A stretch of 64,000 nucleotides of DNA, from the NCBI RefSeq assembly GCF_947507565.1, contig NC_089179.1, forward strand, positions 2,001,747 through 2,065,746. Reading direction: 5' to 3'. Both the position numbers and the translations under genes were made by a program. This document shows positions 23,071-34,048 of this stretch, piece by piece (position 1 is the first letter of the stretch; each line of letters starts with the position of its first letter). This DNA comes from Oscarella lobularis (taxonomy: Eukaryota; Porifera; Homoscleromorpha; Homosclerophorida; Oscarellidae). The notes beneath the pieces are model-generated. The model was not told where the DNA came from. It made no database searches and saw only the letters and a list, made by a program, of their open reading frames with translations.

Positions 23071-24066
23071 TTAAAGCGTAGAGACCACCTCCTGCGTGGT
23101 TACAAAGTTCGCTTTGTATGGGGACTCCGACTGAAGCATCGGCTCCGGCCGGTTGGTTTTGTCCTTGTTGCAGATATCGCATCTTTCGATTTTCTCTTGA
23201 ATTTGCACTGAGACGTTCGGCCACTCAACAGAGCAATTGGCTCGGGCTCGGCATTTAACAATACCAAGGTGTTCTTCATGAAGACGCTCGACCATTTCTT
23301 GTCGACGACTGTGTGGAATTATGAGGCGGTTTCTGCGAAGGAGGTCTTCGGTGACCGAAATTTCTCCGGCTACCTTGTAGTACAGCTTCAGCTCTCCATT
23401 CAGGGCGTTGACGTCGGGCCACCCATTGGCGCAAAATTTCGCCAAGAGACTGCAGACTTCATCCTTCTTCTGCAGTTCCCAAATTTCCGCAGGCTTGTCT
23501 TCCGTGGCTGGAAGATCTGCAATTACCCCTAAGGCGTATGCTGCGGCGGCTTCCGTGAGCTCGTCGGCGGCCGGATCCGTGTTAGGCAACGGCGCGCGTG
23601 ATAGGGTATCCGGCGTAAACATCTGGGGACCGGGAACATGAGAGATTGAGAATCGATCTCTGGTCAGACGGAGGCGAAAACGCTGAACCCGTGGAGGAAG
23701 CTCATCCAGACGCTTCTCCACACTGAGAAGGGGTACCAACGGTTTGTGGTCTGTATATACGTGAAATTGCAGCAGCCCGAAAAGGTAGTCGTGGAACTTC
23801 TCACAAGCCCATGCGATGGCAAAAGCTTTTTTTCGATCTGCGCGTAGCGCTGTTCGGCTGGCTTCAGTGAATACGACGCATATGCGACTGCACGTAAACT
23901 TCCGCCTTCTCCTCGCTGGAGGAGGACCGCTCCAAGGCCGACGGATGATGCGTCCGCGGACACTATCAACTCGTCGTTGGGCAAGTAATGAGCCAGACAC
24001 GGCGGCGAACTCAAGGCATCCTTGATTTTTTGAAAGGCCGTTTGCTGTGGCGCGTCCTATAGCCAC
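23071..24066 (-). pseudogene. Gypsy RNase H and integrase zinc-binding region
   Basis: RNase H motifs are split between two frames: LIVSADASSVGLGAVL in the frame 23664-24014, and FHDYLFGLLQFHVYTDHKPL in the frame 23071-24066. The latter continues to the H2C2 zinc finger of integrase (HEEHLGIVKCR ... CDICN). The catalytic core of integrase never appears; the frame ends with VVTTQEVVSTL. The loss looks like a 3' deletion. Confidence 0.8.
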
Positions 24067-24090
24067 GCATTTTTCTTCGATAGAAGACTT

Positions 24091-24876
24091 CTAAGACGCT
24101 CTGTCAGCGACGAAAGATGAGGAATAAATTTCCCCGTGATTGACCATGCCGAGAAAGCGCCGCACGTCTTGGACCGTTAACGGCGTCGGCATGTCCGTGA
24201 TTGCTCGAACTTTGTCCGGATCACTGCGGATTCCCTCCGAGTCGATGATCTGACCCAGGTATTTCACTGAAGTAGCGTAAATGACGAATTTGGTCGGATT
24301 GAGAGTTGCTCCGTTTTTCTCCAGACGACTGCAGACCTTCCGCAACCTTTCATCGTGCTCTGCCTTAGTAGCGCCGTGAATGAGTATATCGTCCATCATA
24401 CAGACGACGCCGGGCAGGCCTGCAAGCATTTGGCTCATCTGCTTCTGAAAGTATTCAGGCGCAGATGTTATGCCGAAGGGCAACCGGTTGTACGCATACC
24501 GGCCATAAGGCGTGATAAAGGTAGTCAACTTGCGTGAGGCTTTTGCAAGAGTGACTTGCCAAAAGCCACTATTGGCATCCAGTGTGGAGAAATATTTAGC
24601 TCCTGACAACTGGGCTAGGGTGTGTTCCGCAGATGGCAACATCACTCTCTCACGCAGGACAGATTCGTTGAGCTTGCCGAGATCTACGCAAATTCTTACG
24701 CGATCGGCCGATTTGGGCACTAGCACCATGCCAGAGCACCAGTCCGTGGGTTCATCCACGCGAAAAATCACACTGGCCGCCTCCATACAATCCAGCTCAG
24801 CGCGGACCGCATCCATCAGCGGGACTGCTACGCGGCGCGGCGTTGACAGCGCGAAAGGTGTAGCATCTTTCTTCAA
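24091..24876 (-). CDS. Gypsy reverse transcriptase domain
   Basis: This 261-codon frame covers most of the polymerase domain. Visible motifs are GMVLVPKSADRVRICVDLGK, FSTLDANSGFWQV, LPFGITSAPEYFQ, VVCMMDDILIHG (the catalytic DD, as MMDD) and VKYLGQII. The frame is complete for the fingers and palm but is cut off from RNase H by a frame change near 24090. It copies element RNA into DNA in its family; this copy is probably inactive because neighbouring domains are broken. Confidence 0.88.
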   Translation of the reverse strand: MKKDATPFALSTPRRVAVPLMDAVRAELDCMEAASVIFRVDEPTDWCSGMVLVPKSADRVRICVDLGKLNESVLRERVMLPSAEHTLAQLSGAKYFSTLDANSGFWQVTLAKASRKLTTFITPYGRYAYNRLPFGITSAPEYFQKQMSQMLAGLPGVVCMMDDILIHGATKAEHDERLRKVCSRLEKNGATLNPTKFVIYATSVKYLGQIIDSEGIRSDPDKVRAITDMPTPLTVQDVRRFLGMVNHGEIYSSSFVADRAS

Positions 24877-25319
24877 CCGGATGGTATATTCTCCTGGGAA
24901 TGTTCCTAGTCCAGTGAAGAGATTTGGGAATTCTTTTTAATTCTCGATTGGTTCGCTTGATTCGGCTTCCGCCATTTCCTTTAGGAGGTGGAGCGCGCGA
25001 AGTGCATGACGCCCGAGAAGGGGGTGTTTCAATCCGCGTATGACGTAATCGGCTGATGTGTCTCTGCGTCATTCTTGCGCAGGGTCGTCTCGAATTTTCC
25101 GATGACACGCATACTCGTTCCTGCGGCCGTTTCGACACGCAGCGGCGTCGATTCCAGCCGTGTTGACAGCGACGTCTGATATAGTAGCTCGGGAGTCGCC
25201 GTGATGTCCGCGCCCAAGTCTAATTTGAAGGTAATTGGCGTTCGCTACACGTCGAGCGTGACTTCCCACGGTTGGTCGTCGTCGTCTCCCAACTCGCCGA
25301 GGAAAGCGGTTGCTTGCGC

Positions 25320-26066
25320 CTACGTCGGGGTTGCTGCGTTGAGATCGCGGACCGTTTTGGTGAGACACACTCTAGCGTAGTGGGCTATTTTCCCAAAGTT
25401 GGCGCATTTGGCATCAGACGCGCGGCATTTTGCTTGCGGATGACCAGGGGAGTCGCCGCATTGCATACATTTCCCTGCGGACGGTTTCGCCGACCCTCGC
25501 TGCGGCGTGTTTTGAGCTTGTTGCCCTTTTTGTGTCTGCCGCCGAGGGGTGGGAGTTCCCACCTGCTCGAGGCTCGCCGTAGGGGGTGGGGCTGGCGACG
25601 GCTGGGATTGGTTACGCACGACGGTTTGCGTGCTGGATACGAGCTCTTCTTGACGAAGGTAGCGGATCGCTTTTTCCAGCGTTATGCCGTCCTCGAGCTG
25701 CATTTTCTTCGATAGACGGGGTGGCGCGTACCGATAATTAGTTGATACATGATCTCCTTTTCCCGCCAATCGCCAAAACCGCAGTACTCCGATAGAGAGT
25801 ATAGCGCCGTTATAAATTCTTCAGCAGGCTCGTCCGCGCACTGCTGTCGCATGCGAAAGACGCAGGTTTCGTAGATGACGTTCCTTCGTTGGACGAAGTG
25901 TCCATCGAATTTTTCTCTCACGGTGTCGTAATCCTTTTTCGTCTGCCGTGAGCGAAAACGACTTGTTGAGGCCCGCCTTTTGCGCTGAGACCGGACGCTT
26001 CCCGGTATCGATCAAATCGCTCGATCCAGTCTGGCCAAGATGCCGTTCGCTTGAAGTCGAATTCAT
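25320..26066 (-). pseudogene. Gypsy gag with CCHC zinc knuckle
   Basis: Three frames carry gag. KFDGHFVQRRNVIYETCVFR with EFITALYSLSEYCGF (25682-25921) is the typical capsid-like segment. The frame 25320-25769 has a Pro/Gln-rich linker and then CMQCGDSPGHPQAKC, a zinc knuckle that would bind element RNA. Frame shifts near 25700 and 25920 prevent a single product. Confidence 0.75.
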
Positions 26067-26195
26067 TCGGTGTTTTCAGATTGAATTCCGCCATCTACTC
26101 CTGACACCATGTGAAGTCCTGCTCTGTAGCCGTTGGGGGTGTACCCTCTTTATTGGTCTACAGGTCGAAGTCCTCTCCAAGGAAAGTTCCTCTCC

Positions 26196-26456
26196 TTAAG
26201 GTCCATTTACTTTGCCATCTTTCTGACGACGTGAGGCGTCATGGTCCATTATGGACCCACTCTTTGTTTGAATACGAATCAATCAATGGCTATCTAAGAA
26301 GGCAAATTCATGGAACCCATGATATAGAAAACAAGTAAATCCAATTAAAGCAATCTGCGTGGTGTTTTACTGGCAGCAGATTGCTGCAGCATGGATCGTG
26401 CAGTCAGATTCTGACGAGGAGAAGAAGGGTTATTTATTTTCTGGAAGTTCTAGGTA
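26196..26456 (+). repeat. Second copy of an EnSpm-like transposase segment
   Basis: This stretch is nearly identical to 14576-14832, including the coding segment HLLCHLSDDVRRHGPLWTHS and the short intron (GTAAATCC...) that follows GTHDIENK. Differences are a few substitutions and small indels. It abuts the truncated gypsy LTR on the left. Confidence 0.92.
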
Positions 26457-26580
26457 GGCGCTTCAGATATTCGTCGAGCAGGAAGCAGTGGAATCTTTCA
26501 TCTTGATCGGGTAGGGCGTGCTGTACTACTCTCTTGTTTACCACTTCAAGTGGGCTCTTCCGCCTTGATTGTTTTTAGAG

Positions 26581-27054
26581 TCAAACTCCACGTACGTATA
26601 CGATTTCACTGGCTGCGCGAATTCGGGCTGCGTGCTTCAAATCGCAAAGTATGGAGTGAAGAGTGGCGGGAGGATCTTTTTCTCCGTCTTTCCTGTGCGC
26701 TTTCAGCAAGAATAACGATATCAATTTGCACAGTTCTTCATCATAACCCGCATCCAGCAAGTTCCACTTGCCTATTTCGATAGACGAGGAGCCGTTACGA
26801 TCAAGCGCGCGTTTGTTTCTGGCTCCGAGCCATTCCACGAAGACCTTTTGAGCCCATTTCGTGGTTTTCCCTGTATTGCCTGGAATAGACCTCTCCGGAG
26901 CCTTGCTCAACTCCTCGCCGGAGACGAGCGAATCAAATCTTCTCGGTGCTCTTTTCGCTTTGTTAGATTTCTCAGCCAGCGCCTGGTAGCGATTCTTGTG
27001 CTTCTTCTTTGAAGGTTGAAAGTCGTCCTCGTCGTCTGGGAGTTGTTCCTCCAT
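26581..27054 (-). pseudogene. Crypton-like tyrosine recombinase, N-terminal part
   Basis: This 157-codon frame from ATG 27054 resembles the N-terminal region of Crypton/DUF3504-type recombinases. It has a basic start (PSKKKHKNRYQALAEKSNKAK), then TKWAQKVFVEWLGARNKRA, EELCKLISLFLLKAHRKDGE and PPATLHSILCDLKH. The catalytic C-terminal half is not found downstream. A related, longer copy lies at 30.0-31.1 kb, with LCQWVSKFLVEARAAKG and YPPSTLHSLLCGVQR at the same positions. Upstream DNA (27.3-27.4 kb) is also shared with that copy. Confidence 0.65.
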
Positions 27055-27059
27055 TAGCG

Positions 27060-29700
27060 AGACGCGTTGAACTACCTAGAATCCGCGCAACACTTCTATA
27101 TTTACCTACGCACGCATCAATCTATCAATCACTCGGGCGAAAATTTGGTAACGCATATCAATCATGCAAGGGGACAGCTCGTGCGAAATTGGATGATTAG
27201 CGCGTGTCAATCAAGCAAGGGAAGTGGGTTGTCTCATTCGCAGCCCAGCACACCAAACCACCCAAAAAGACGCTAACCGTATAAGTAGGTAATTACATGA
27301 GGGAAAACTCGGGCTATATGGGATTTAGCGGACCCTCCACCCTCGGGAAACCTTGTATAATTGACCATCGCTTCGCTTGGGCGATTATCGCTGTTCCCTC
27401 GGGTGTCGGGTATGTTAAAAATAACACTCGCATGGCACACGAATAATGGCGCTGATCACGCGTCATAGAAAAGAGCACCTCGTTCACTTGCAAGATTTGG
27501 GCATACGGTTTCGTCGCTGCCACTTCCATACTTTCCTTGAGAAGGTGGCAAAAGAAGTGCATACAAAATACTCAGAAGACGAGGAGCGTATATCTAGACG
27601 ATTGAAGCAGCTGATCAAGTGAGCGTTTCGAATGAAGATTGGATGTCATGCTTAACTACCTGTATACGTATCCCGCACTTATCTCTATAAATTCTAATAT
27701 GAATGACGCCGTGAACTCAATGAATTGCCGCTGATTTGCAATCAACTTGAAAAAACGCACATGTCCTCGGATTATCAATCAACTTGAAAAACTCATATAC
27801 CGTAAAGTTGGGATATTAAGTACCCATCAATTAGAGGTACCCCTTCAAGTTAAGTACCCATTTTCACGTCCACCACGATTCATCCGAATAAAAGAACCCA
27901 TTTGAATAGAAGTACCCTACGCTCATTAGTACCCATTTATTGGTTTATACTGTGCGTCAGACAAAACAGAGAAGTACGACCTTAAATCCGACAGCCTAAG
28001 AGCGGATCTTCGTCACGTTGCTGAAACCATTGTTGACAAGCATATCTTAAAGAAGACGATGTACACTGGGAATGTAGTACACCTACAACATCGGAAGTAA
28101 GGACTGCCCAAGCAAAGCATAGCTTCCTGTCTCACCCAAGAGGTGACTGGCTTGCTCCACCTTTCCTAACACGGTAGATATAGCAGCAGGGTGATGAGTC
28201 AGTAATGCGCGATAGCATTCTTGTAGAGCCGAAGGAAGGGAAAGGATAAAGTCGCGAACGTCAGCCATTGTTAGCGTGAAATCGCGCAGGTTGATCATGA
28301 GAACGATTACGACGATGATGATGATAATCATAGAAAGAAACACTTGTACTTGAAGTAAGCAAATGAACTATTGGGCATAAAAATAAGAACTTGGTCGTAT
28401 AAAGTGAAATTCTGGTAAAAACCCCAATAAAAGCTTTTCACCGATTATGTGACACTTGGTCAAAAAAACTAACACGTGATCAAAAAATATTTACGACACC
28501 TTCTCTTTTGTCCCATTCGGCGTTCCATAAGTTTGTAGTGATTGAAATAACGATATTTTGTGATGTGTGTGTAACATCAGGTCAAAAAGTATAAGCAACA
28601 GTGTGTTTGAGACAGGGTCTAATATGATGTCGATTGAGAGACAGTGGAAGCATGGGTCTGTTCGTAGCAGTGAAGGGATTGATGGGGAAGGGTGTGAGTC
28701 AACGGGTGGGTCGCGACTGCTGCGGGTGCTGGGCCCCTGCGGTGCCGTAATTAGGAAATGAGAAGGTAAGAACTGAATTGGTCCGTGAAATACCTTCTTT
28801 GATTCGCGAGAAGTTTAGGGATTGGAGGTAAACAGCGATGTTGGGAAATGTGAAATGCGCATGCGTAGGTGATGTTAAACAAAACTTTTACTTATTTTGA
28901 GAAATGCAGAAGAGAAGAAGACAGTAATGTTTGAGAATTTTTGAAAGAGTTACAGATTATAGAGCAGATGGCATCGTGGTCATTCGTAAACATTTGAAGT
29001 TCATTGCCTCATTACTGAAAGTCTTCACCGTCGCTGAGGACAAAGTCGTGGTGAAAACGGCGAGAAGGAACACGACGGCGTCAAGACGAGGTTCGCGGTT
29101 TTGAGTCGGGTTCTTCAGGAAAAGAAAGTTTGCGGCGGGCTTTATTAGTGGATGCCGCGAAGCGTGTCTGTCTTGGTTGAAGGCGTCATAGGAGGACGTT
29201 TTTGTTTTAGTTGTAATTGATTTCTGGGTGAATGGAGAATGCACGGGAGAGTTTTGATATGGAGAGGACGACGGTCTTTGATGAGTCATGGTTGAAATTT
29301 TCATTTCGTTCTAATGTGAGGAAGATCCGAGGAGAAACAGACGTGATTAACTTGTTTTTGTTGTAGTGCAAGTTAAATGCGGCGCATCGATGACGGTTTC
29401 AGGTGTGATGTCAGATGAAACAATGTGATTCTGGTAACGCCTTTTTAGCATGCGGTTATTAATCTTTTGTCGCCGCTAGTAGCTGTGCACTTCTCACGTA
29501 TTCGAGGACCCGTGAAGATGAAAAAAGGTGAAGGAGAAGAAATGACCTAAGTGGAGATGGTGCGAGAGATGCGATGGGTACCTTGGAGGTGTCATTTAGA
29601 AGTGTGGTGGGTGCGGACATAGATAGAAGAGAAAGGGATGGGCTACTCAATGCTCACATTTAACCTACAACCAACCGTACGCAACAAGTGCAAGGCATGC
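27060..29700. other. No identified gene; AGTACCC motif cluster and coding-like scraps
   Basis: A loose repeat of AAGTACCC/AGTACCCATT occupies about 27818-27945 (six to seven copies). A plus-strand coding-like stretch at about 27955-28100 (YDLKSDSLRADLRHVAETIV) and a minus-strand frame at 28083-28343 are unrecognised. The rest holds short frames with biased composition. Confidence 0.4.
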
Positions 29701-29702
29701 AG

Positions 29703-31100
29703 TTACTTTAAGTAGAAATTGAATGTGAACGACGCGGGGCCGGCGTGATTCGACGACGCGGCGACGCTACCGCGCTCGGACGAGGCGGCGGCGCTTGAGC
29801 GATCCGAAGGATCGGTGCTATACGATGGATCAGCGTCGGGGCTAGACGATGAATCCGCGCGATGCGATTGATCTGTCGATGAAGTGGATGCGTGAGAGCT
29901 GACGCGATGACACGATGAAGTGGAAGCGTGGGAGCTGACGCCATCCGACGGATCCGATGACGCAGCGGCGATTCGCTCGTCTTCTACACTCTCGTTCCTT
30001 TCTATATCGATCCTACATCTGCGGAAAACGATGCTTCTTTCGTCGTCGAGCAAATTACAGATGATACTGCCTTCAGCTGCGACGTCGTCGGTCGTTCATA
30101 CACACTGAGAGCCTCTAGCGATAGGTGTGCAGTCCGCTCTTGTACTAGCATTTCCGGGACTCCTTTGGCAAACATTTTGGACACTCCTGTTGCTCTCAGG
30201 CTGTGATTCGTTTGTCGGCCGCCCGATATTCCTGCCGCCGCGAACATGCTCTTCACCATGCCCGAAAGCATGTTTTTGCCGAGGACGTATTTTCCGAAAT
30301 ACCAAGACGCTTCGGGCAAAACGGGCTTCTCTGGCAACGGCTAGAAGTAGAAGGAGTCCGAACGACAATCGGGAGGAAGCCGCGAGAGGTTCTCGTCAAG
30401 GATATGACAATGACACCTCTCACCGGCTTCCGGCACAGAATATTGAGTGACACGCTTGTTAGCGACCTTGAGATGGCTTATTCCTTCTGGATTGTTCTTC
30501 GAACCGCTTTCGACGTACGTATAAGAAACTGCCACCATCTCGCAATCGGGGGGCTTGCGAATAAGCTGTTCGCGCCGCAGCGATCGTTGCTCGTCCCCAC
30601 CTCGCAGGCAAAAGTTCTTGCCGTTCAAATAGAAAACGGCGCAAGGCAACGCTAATGGATTATGCGAGCCTAGCACTCCTTTTGGACACAGAATTTCTTC
30701 TTCCTCGTCTGCCATCGTTGCCGTGCGCTGTTTATTCGTACCGACGCCTTTCGCGTGTAGCTGACGACAGCGGTTGTCGATGACGTTTCGCAGGGGGCCA
30801 ATTTTTCGTTTTGAAAAATCGACCGGACATTCTCTGTACGCCACAGAGCAGCGAATGAAGTGTGCTCGGCGGGTAATCATGTCCTTTCGCCGCCCTTGCC
30901 TCGACGAGAAATTTTGACACCCATTGGCAGAGTTCTTCGTCGGTACCGGTAACGAGGACGTCTTCTCTTCCCCTATCCTGGGTGCATATCTTTTTGTTGC
31001 GCTCAGCGATCCACGCTCGAAACGCTTTTTCCTGCCCATTTGTTGGCGCGATCGGTGTTCTTCGGAATGAAAGCTGTAAAAAGAAAAAAGTGAAACGAAA
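29703..31100 (-). pseudogene. Crypton-like tyrosine recombinase gene
   Basis: Minus-strand blocks: a splice acceptor (TTTTTACAG) near 31080, then KNTDRANKWAGK, FRAWIAERNKK, CQWVSKFLVEARAAKG and YPPSTLHSLLCGVQR. Next come segments in other frames (FYLNGKNFCLRGGDEQRSL). The catalytic region (30002-30337) has NHSLRAT (the H-x-x-R box) and AHLSLEALSVYERP, containing the putative nucleophilic Tyr. A Ser-rich tail follows, ending FTFNFYLK (29703-30053). Cryptons insert by tyrosine-recombinase recombination rather than DDE cleavage. At least three frame changes are needed, so this copy is dead. Confidence 0.7.
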
Positions 31101-31149
31101 GGGAATCAAATCCGGCCACGCGTTGCATGATACAGCGCACAACGGTACT

Positions 31150-32520
31150 CACCCAACCATGGCTGCCAAGCACATCGATGACACTAAACGCCGAACTTTT
31201 ATATCGAGAGTATCGGGATATAAGTGGGTTATTCGCCTCGGGCCGTTATCTCGGTTTCCCTCGGGTGTCGGGGTGATAAATCCCGTATCGCCCTCGACCC
31301 CATGTGATAACCTATACATATGCATGCACATATACTGTATACATATACATGTATGTATATATAGAGAGATATATGTATATACATGTATATATTGCTGATG
31401 AGGTCGGTTCGATCGAACGTGGGTAAACCGTTGTTGTTAAGTGTTACATTGTTCATTGGCCGTTGTCTTGCACGAGACATAGAGGGTATACGTATACACA
31501 CGTCGGTGTGTGTTGTCCATCTTTCCGAAGTCATGTCGTTGTCTTCCATCTGCCTCGTTGATGTTCTGATGAACTGCGGCAACAGGGTTCCCATTTGCGG
31601 TCAGTGCGGAAAGTGTGTGCATCGCGGGCGCTGGGCGCAGAGGCGAATAAGAGACGTGCGCTCTCGTGCCCAAATTGTCGACAACCAATCGGTATGCTAA
31701 ATTTAATATGTGATGTGATTCTCGTGGCACGGCTTTTTGAGCAGATCCTAAGACCGTCGAAGCGCCGCCGTTGAAGGTTGCGGCAGCGTACACCAGCCCC
31801 GGAAGCGATAACACATTTTGAGGTCTTCCTTGACAGCGCGTACCTAGGCAGCGTCGTCCTCACACATATTCGTGCGATGTACGAGCTGCGCGAGGCGGTA
31901 GCGCGTCTGCGCGAAGACAATCGACGCATGGAGGACGACGTCGGCCGCAGTGAATATCTCGTGGACTAATTCAAAGCGTTCTTGCTTTTTTTCGCTAATC
32001 CGGGCCTGGTAATCAAGAAAAGTGTCAATACGTTTTGGATCGGAAACTTAATTGATGCGTTAATTCAGTTGCGACACCGCAGACTTAACTGCGCGCGTTT
32101 TAACAAGTTTATCATTGGTTGCAGTTTCACAAGTGTTCAAGATTTCTTAACTTTCTTTTTCTTCTTTTTTATATAGCTTTTGTCGAAATTTTGCACGTTT
32201 TGGCCTATGTATTATCCATTTGTTTCAAAATGACTGGAATCTTTGCAGCAAACAATCCTGCGCTTTCCAAAAAAGAAAACTTAATAATAAATTTTCAATT
32301 TTTTTGGATACTCCTCGACGACGTCTCGACGTCTCATTGTCAACTCTTTGATCATTACCTAGTTCACAAGGTAGTGATCGGCAAGGTTTTTAGTTCTGCA
32401 CGAAGAACCGTTAAATGATTCTTTTAGCTGTATTCGTCTATTGTTTTGAAAATTATTGCTCTACGTCGTTCTGAAACCCTTAATTAAAGTTCGTTCTCTT
32501 TCCTGACTTTAGCGGTAAGC
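31150..32520. other. AT-rich microsatellite and weak coding signals
   Basis: A TATACATATA-rich tract lies at about 31314-31395. On the plus strand an exon-like Cys-rich frame (VPICGQCGKCVHRGRW, near 31590) is followed by a possible intron (about 31690-31744) and a helical, probably coiled-coil segment (MYELREAVARLREDNRRMED, near 31880-31935) ending at a stop at 31969. I do not recognise the family. Confidence 0.35.
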
Positions 32521-32522
32521 GT

Positions 32523-32798
32523 TCAGTTCTTCGATGCTATCTGACCGCCTTCTAAACTACTTAAAACTATCTTACGGCTTTTATATTCACTGACCCTATC
32601 AAGAAAATCCTTTAGTAGTTTATCGAAACCGTTACAAAAACGCTTGTTTGTACCATCTCTGGTACTGTAGGCGAAAGGATAAGCTGTAATGATACAATGT
32701 GAACCTATTTTATTGTCGTCAGCCATAGTATACTTTTTTTTTGGCCAGCATTGCCTGTGCAACAGTCTGCACAATTTGGTCGCACTCCTTTTGAACAA
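32523..32798 (-). CDS. Unidentified small frame
   Basis: A minus-strand frame containing SHCIITAYPFAYSTRDGTNK and FDKLLKDFLDRVSEY looks protein-like but matches nothing I recognise. It may be an exon or decayed fragment. Confidence 0.2.
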   Translation of the reverse strand: MFKRSATKLCRLLHRQCWPKKKYTMADDNKIGSHCIITAYPFAYSTRDGTNKRFCNGFDKLLKDFLDRVSEYKSRKIVLSSLEGGQIASKN

Positions 32799-33104
32799 GG
32801 TACTCTTTTTTTCTCTATCGCAACTTCTACTACTGTTGGCATTTTAGCTGGCACCAAAAATCAGCTAAAAACTTGCAAGAAGACAAAGGCGGATTTGGTA
32901 ACGAGTGAACGTGAGGAGAAGCAGCCGGCGCCTTTGAGGACTGCTGTTGTTCGCCGTCTTTAGCGACTTCTGCGACGGTAAACCCCGACTCGAATAAATT
33001 GTTTAGCACCAATACCTTAGAGAACGCGCCCTAACTCAACTTTAGAGTCTACTATTGGGTCAGGTTTTGGACCATTTTGAATCTTTTCTTAAGATTTGAG
33101 TTCT

Positions 33105-33840
33105 GAATGTCAAAGAGATTTGTCAGAACTGCAAGGAGTTTGCTCTGGCTGTACTGCGCGACCATATTGCAAAATGCCGTGTGACATGTCGAGTTACCGG
33201 TATGTTCCGATTCCGACTTCACCAGCTGACCCGTTCCAGGTTGTGTTCAAATGATTTGTATTACGCTAATAAACAACGTTATTTCCGCAGGCGAAGCCTC
33301 CAGTAAAGAGCCGGAGGGGGAGAAAAAAGTCGTGACGGAGGAGACAGATGTCAACAGGACTAACGACGACACGGAGATTGACAACTGGCTGCAGGAGACG
33401 GCGGTGACTGTTGAAGAACCGTTGCTGGAGAATGCGGCGGACAAGACAGCACCTAACAGCTACAGCAAAAGGCTCTTCAAGATGGAAAGATAAAATCAGA
33501 TAAGTTTTTTTAACAGGTGTGCGCACATTGGCTGTTAGGAGAGAGATTTGAAAGCCGATGAGAACAGAGCCTACGCAGCGTCACTGCTTGCTGAGGAAAA
33601 AAGGTGAACATGTAGCTGTTTTGTAGTGATATTTACGCTACAGTTCTTCCAGGAGATAGACCGTGATTAACAAGAATGACGAATTAAAACAAATCACATC
33701 CTTCGTAGATCGTTCAAATCGCTATTGCAGGACGAGCCGTCCGGCGACGAATATGACGTTTGCACAGTCAGGGCTAAACTGCCTGTCTCAAGTATGAAAG
33801 TGAGTCGGTTTCGCTTCAACGACGTATTTCAGGTACAGCT
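33105..33840 (+). pseudogene. Second G2E3-like N-terminal gene, exon series
   Basis: Plus-strand exon-like blocks in the order of the G2E3-like family: ICQNCKEFALAVLRDHIAKC (zinc-like, near 33117-33180); an acidic exon after a GCAG acceptor (about 33291-33493, EGEKKVVTEETDVN); ADENRAYAASLLAEEK followed by a GT donor (about 33560-33605); and, after ATTGCAG, EYDVCTVRAKLP with RFRFNDVFQ (about 33730-33832), resembling the UBX-like VR..LP....RRF segment. The HECT ligase domain is absent. It is a paralogue in design of the minus-strand gene at 19.6-20.9 kb. Confidence 0.45.
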
Positions 33841-33944
33841 GTCGTTAGTGCGGCACAATACATGTATCTGTTTCATTGTCTCTATTTTAGGAGATTGTGC
33901 TCTGGTGCTGTCAGGACAAAAGCATCATCGACCTGCCACATATA

Positions 33945-33965
33945 GAGGAGTTGTCGGCCACGTCA
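33945..33965 (+). repeat. ISL2EU-like terminal sequence, left-end type
   Basis: The 21-base sequence GAGGAGTTGTCGGCCACGTCA is preceded by TA and is the same as the left end of the ISL2EU-like element at 53810. A GCGTTCCCGC.GGGTGG block follows about 27 bases later in both places. No matching right end is close by. Confidence 0.75.
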
Positions 33966-34048
33966 CTAGTCACGTGAGTTGAAGTAGGCGTTCCCGCTGG
34001 GTGGAATACAGACACCCACCAAGCACGTTGGAACGCCCGTTCGACTAC

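Larger units (their letters stand above)
23071..26195 (-). mobile_element. Ty3/gypsy LTR retrotransposon, truncated and mutated
   Basis: Reading right to left: a partial 5' LTR (about 26112-26195, with AATAAA) ends in ACA followed by TGGTGTCAGGAG, which fits a primer-binding site. Gag frames follow (25682-26066), then a CCHC knuckle (CMQCGDSPGHPQAKC, near 25420-25475), a protease-like DLGADIT (near 25212-25232, with Leu in place of the usual Ser/Thr), reverse transcriptase, RNase H and the integrase zinc finger. The integrase core and 3' LTR are missing; homology stops at 23071. On the right the LTR is cut where a 260-bp EnSpm-like fragment begins (26196). Several frame changes mean it cannot move by itself. 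Confidence 0.85.

Noticed and set aside
28083..28343. Apparent membrane-anchor peptide (run of Ile/Val) at the start of a minus-strand frame
   Set aside because: The hydrophobic run is made by a GAT-type triplet repeat; no family match for the rest.
30341..31039. 232-codon minus-strand frame as one intact protein
   Set aside because: Its middle is out of frame with the Crypton motifs, which appear in the overlapping frame 30732-31142; part of it is a shadow.
31394..31440. CTGATGA followed by GAAC, resembling a hammerhead ribozyme core
   Set aside because: No stem II pairing between the two conserved segments and no GAAAC box; coincidence.
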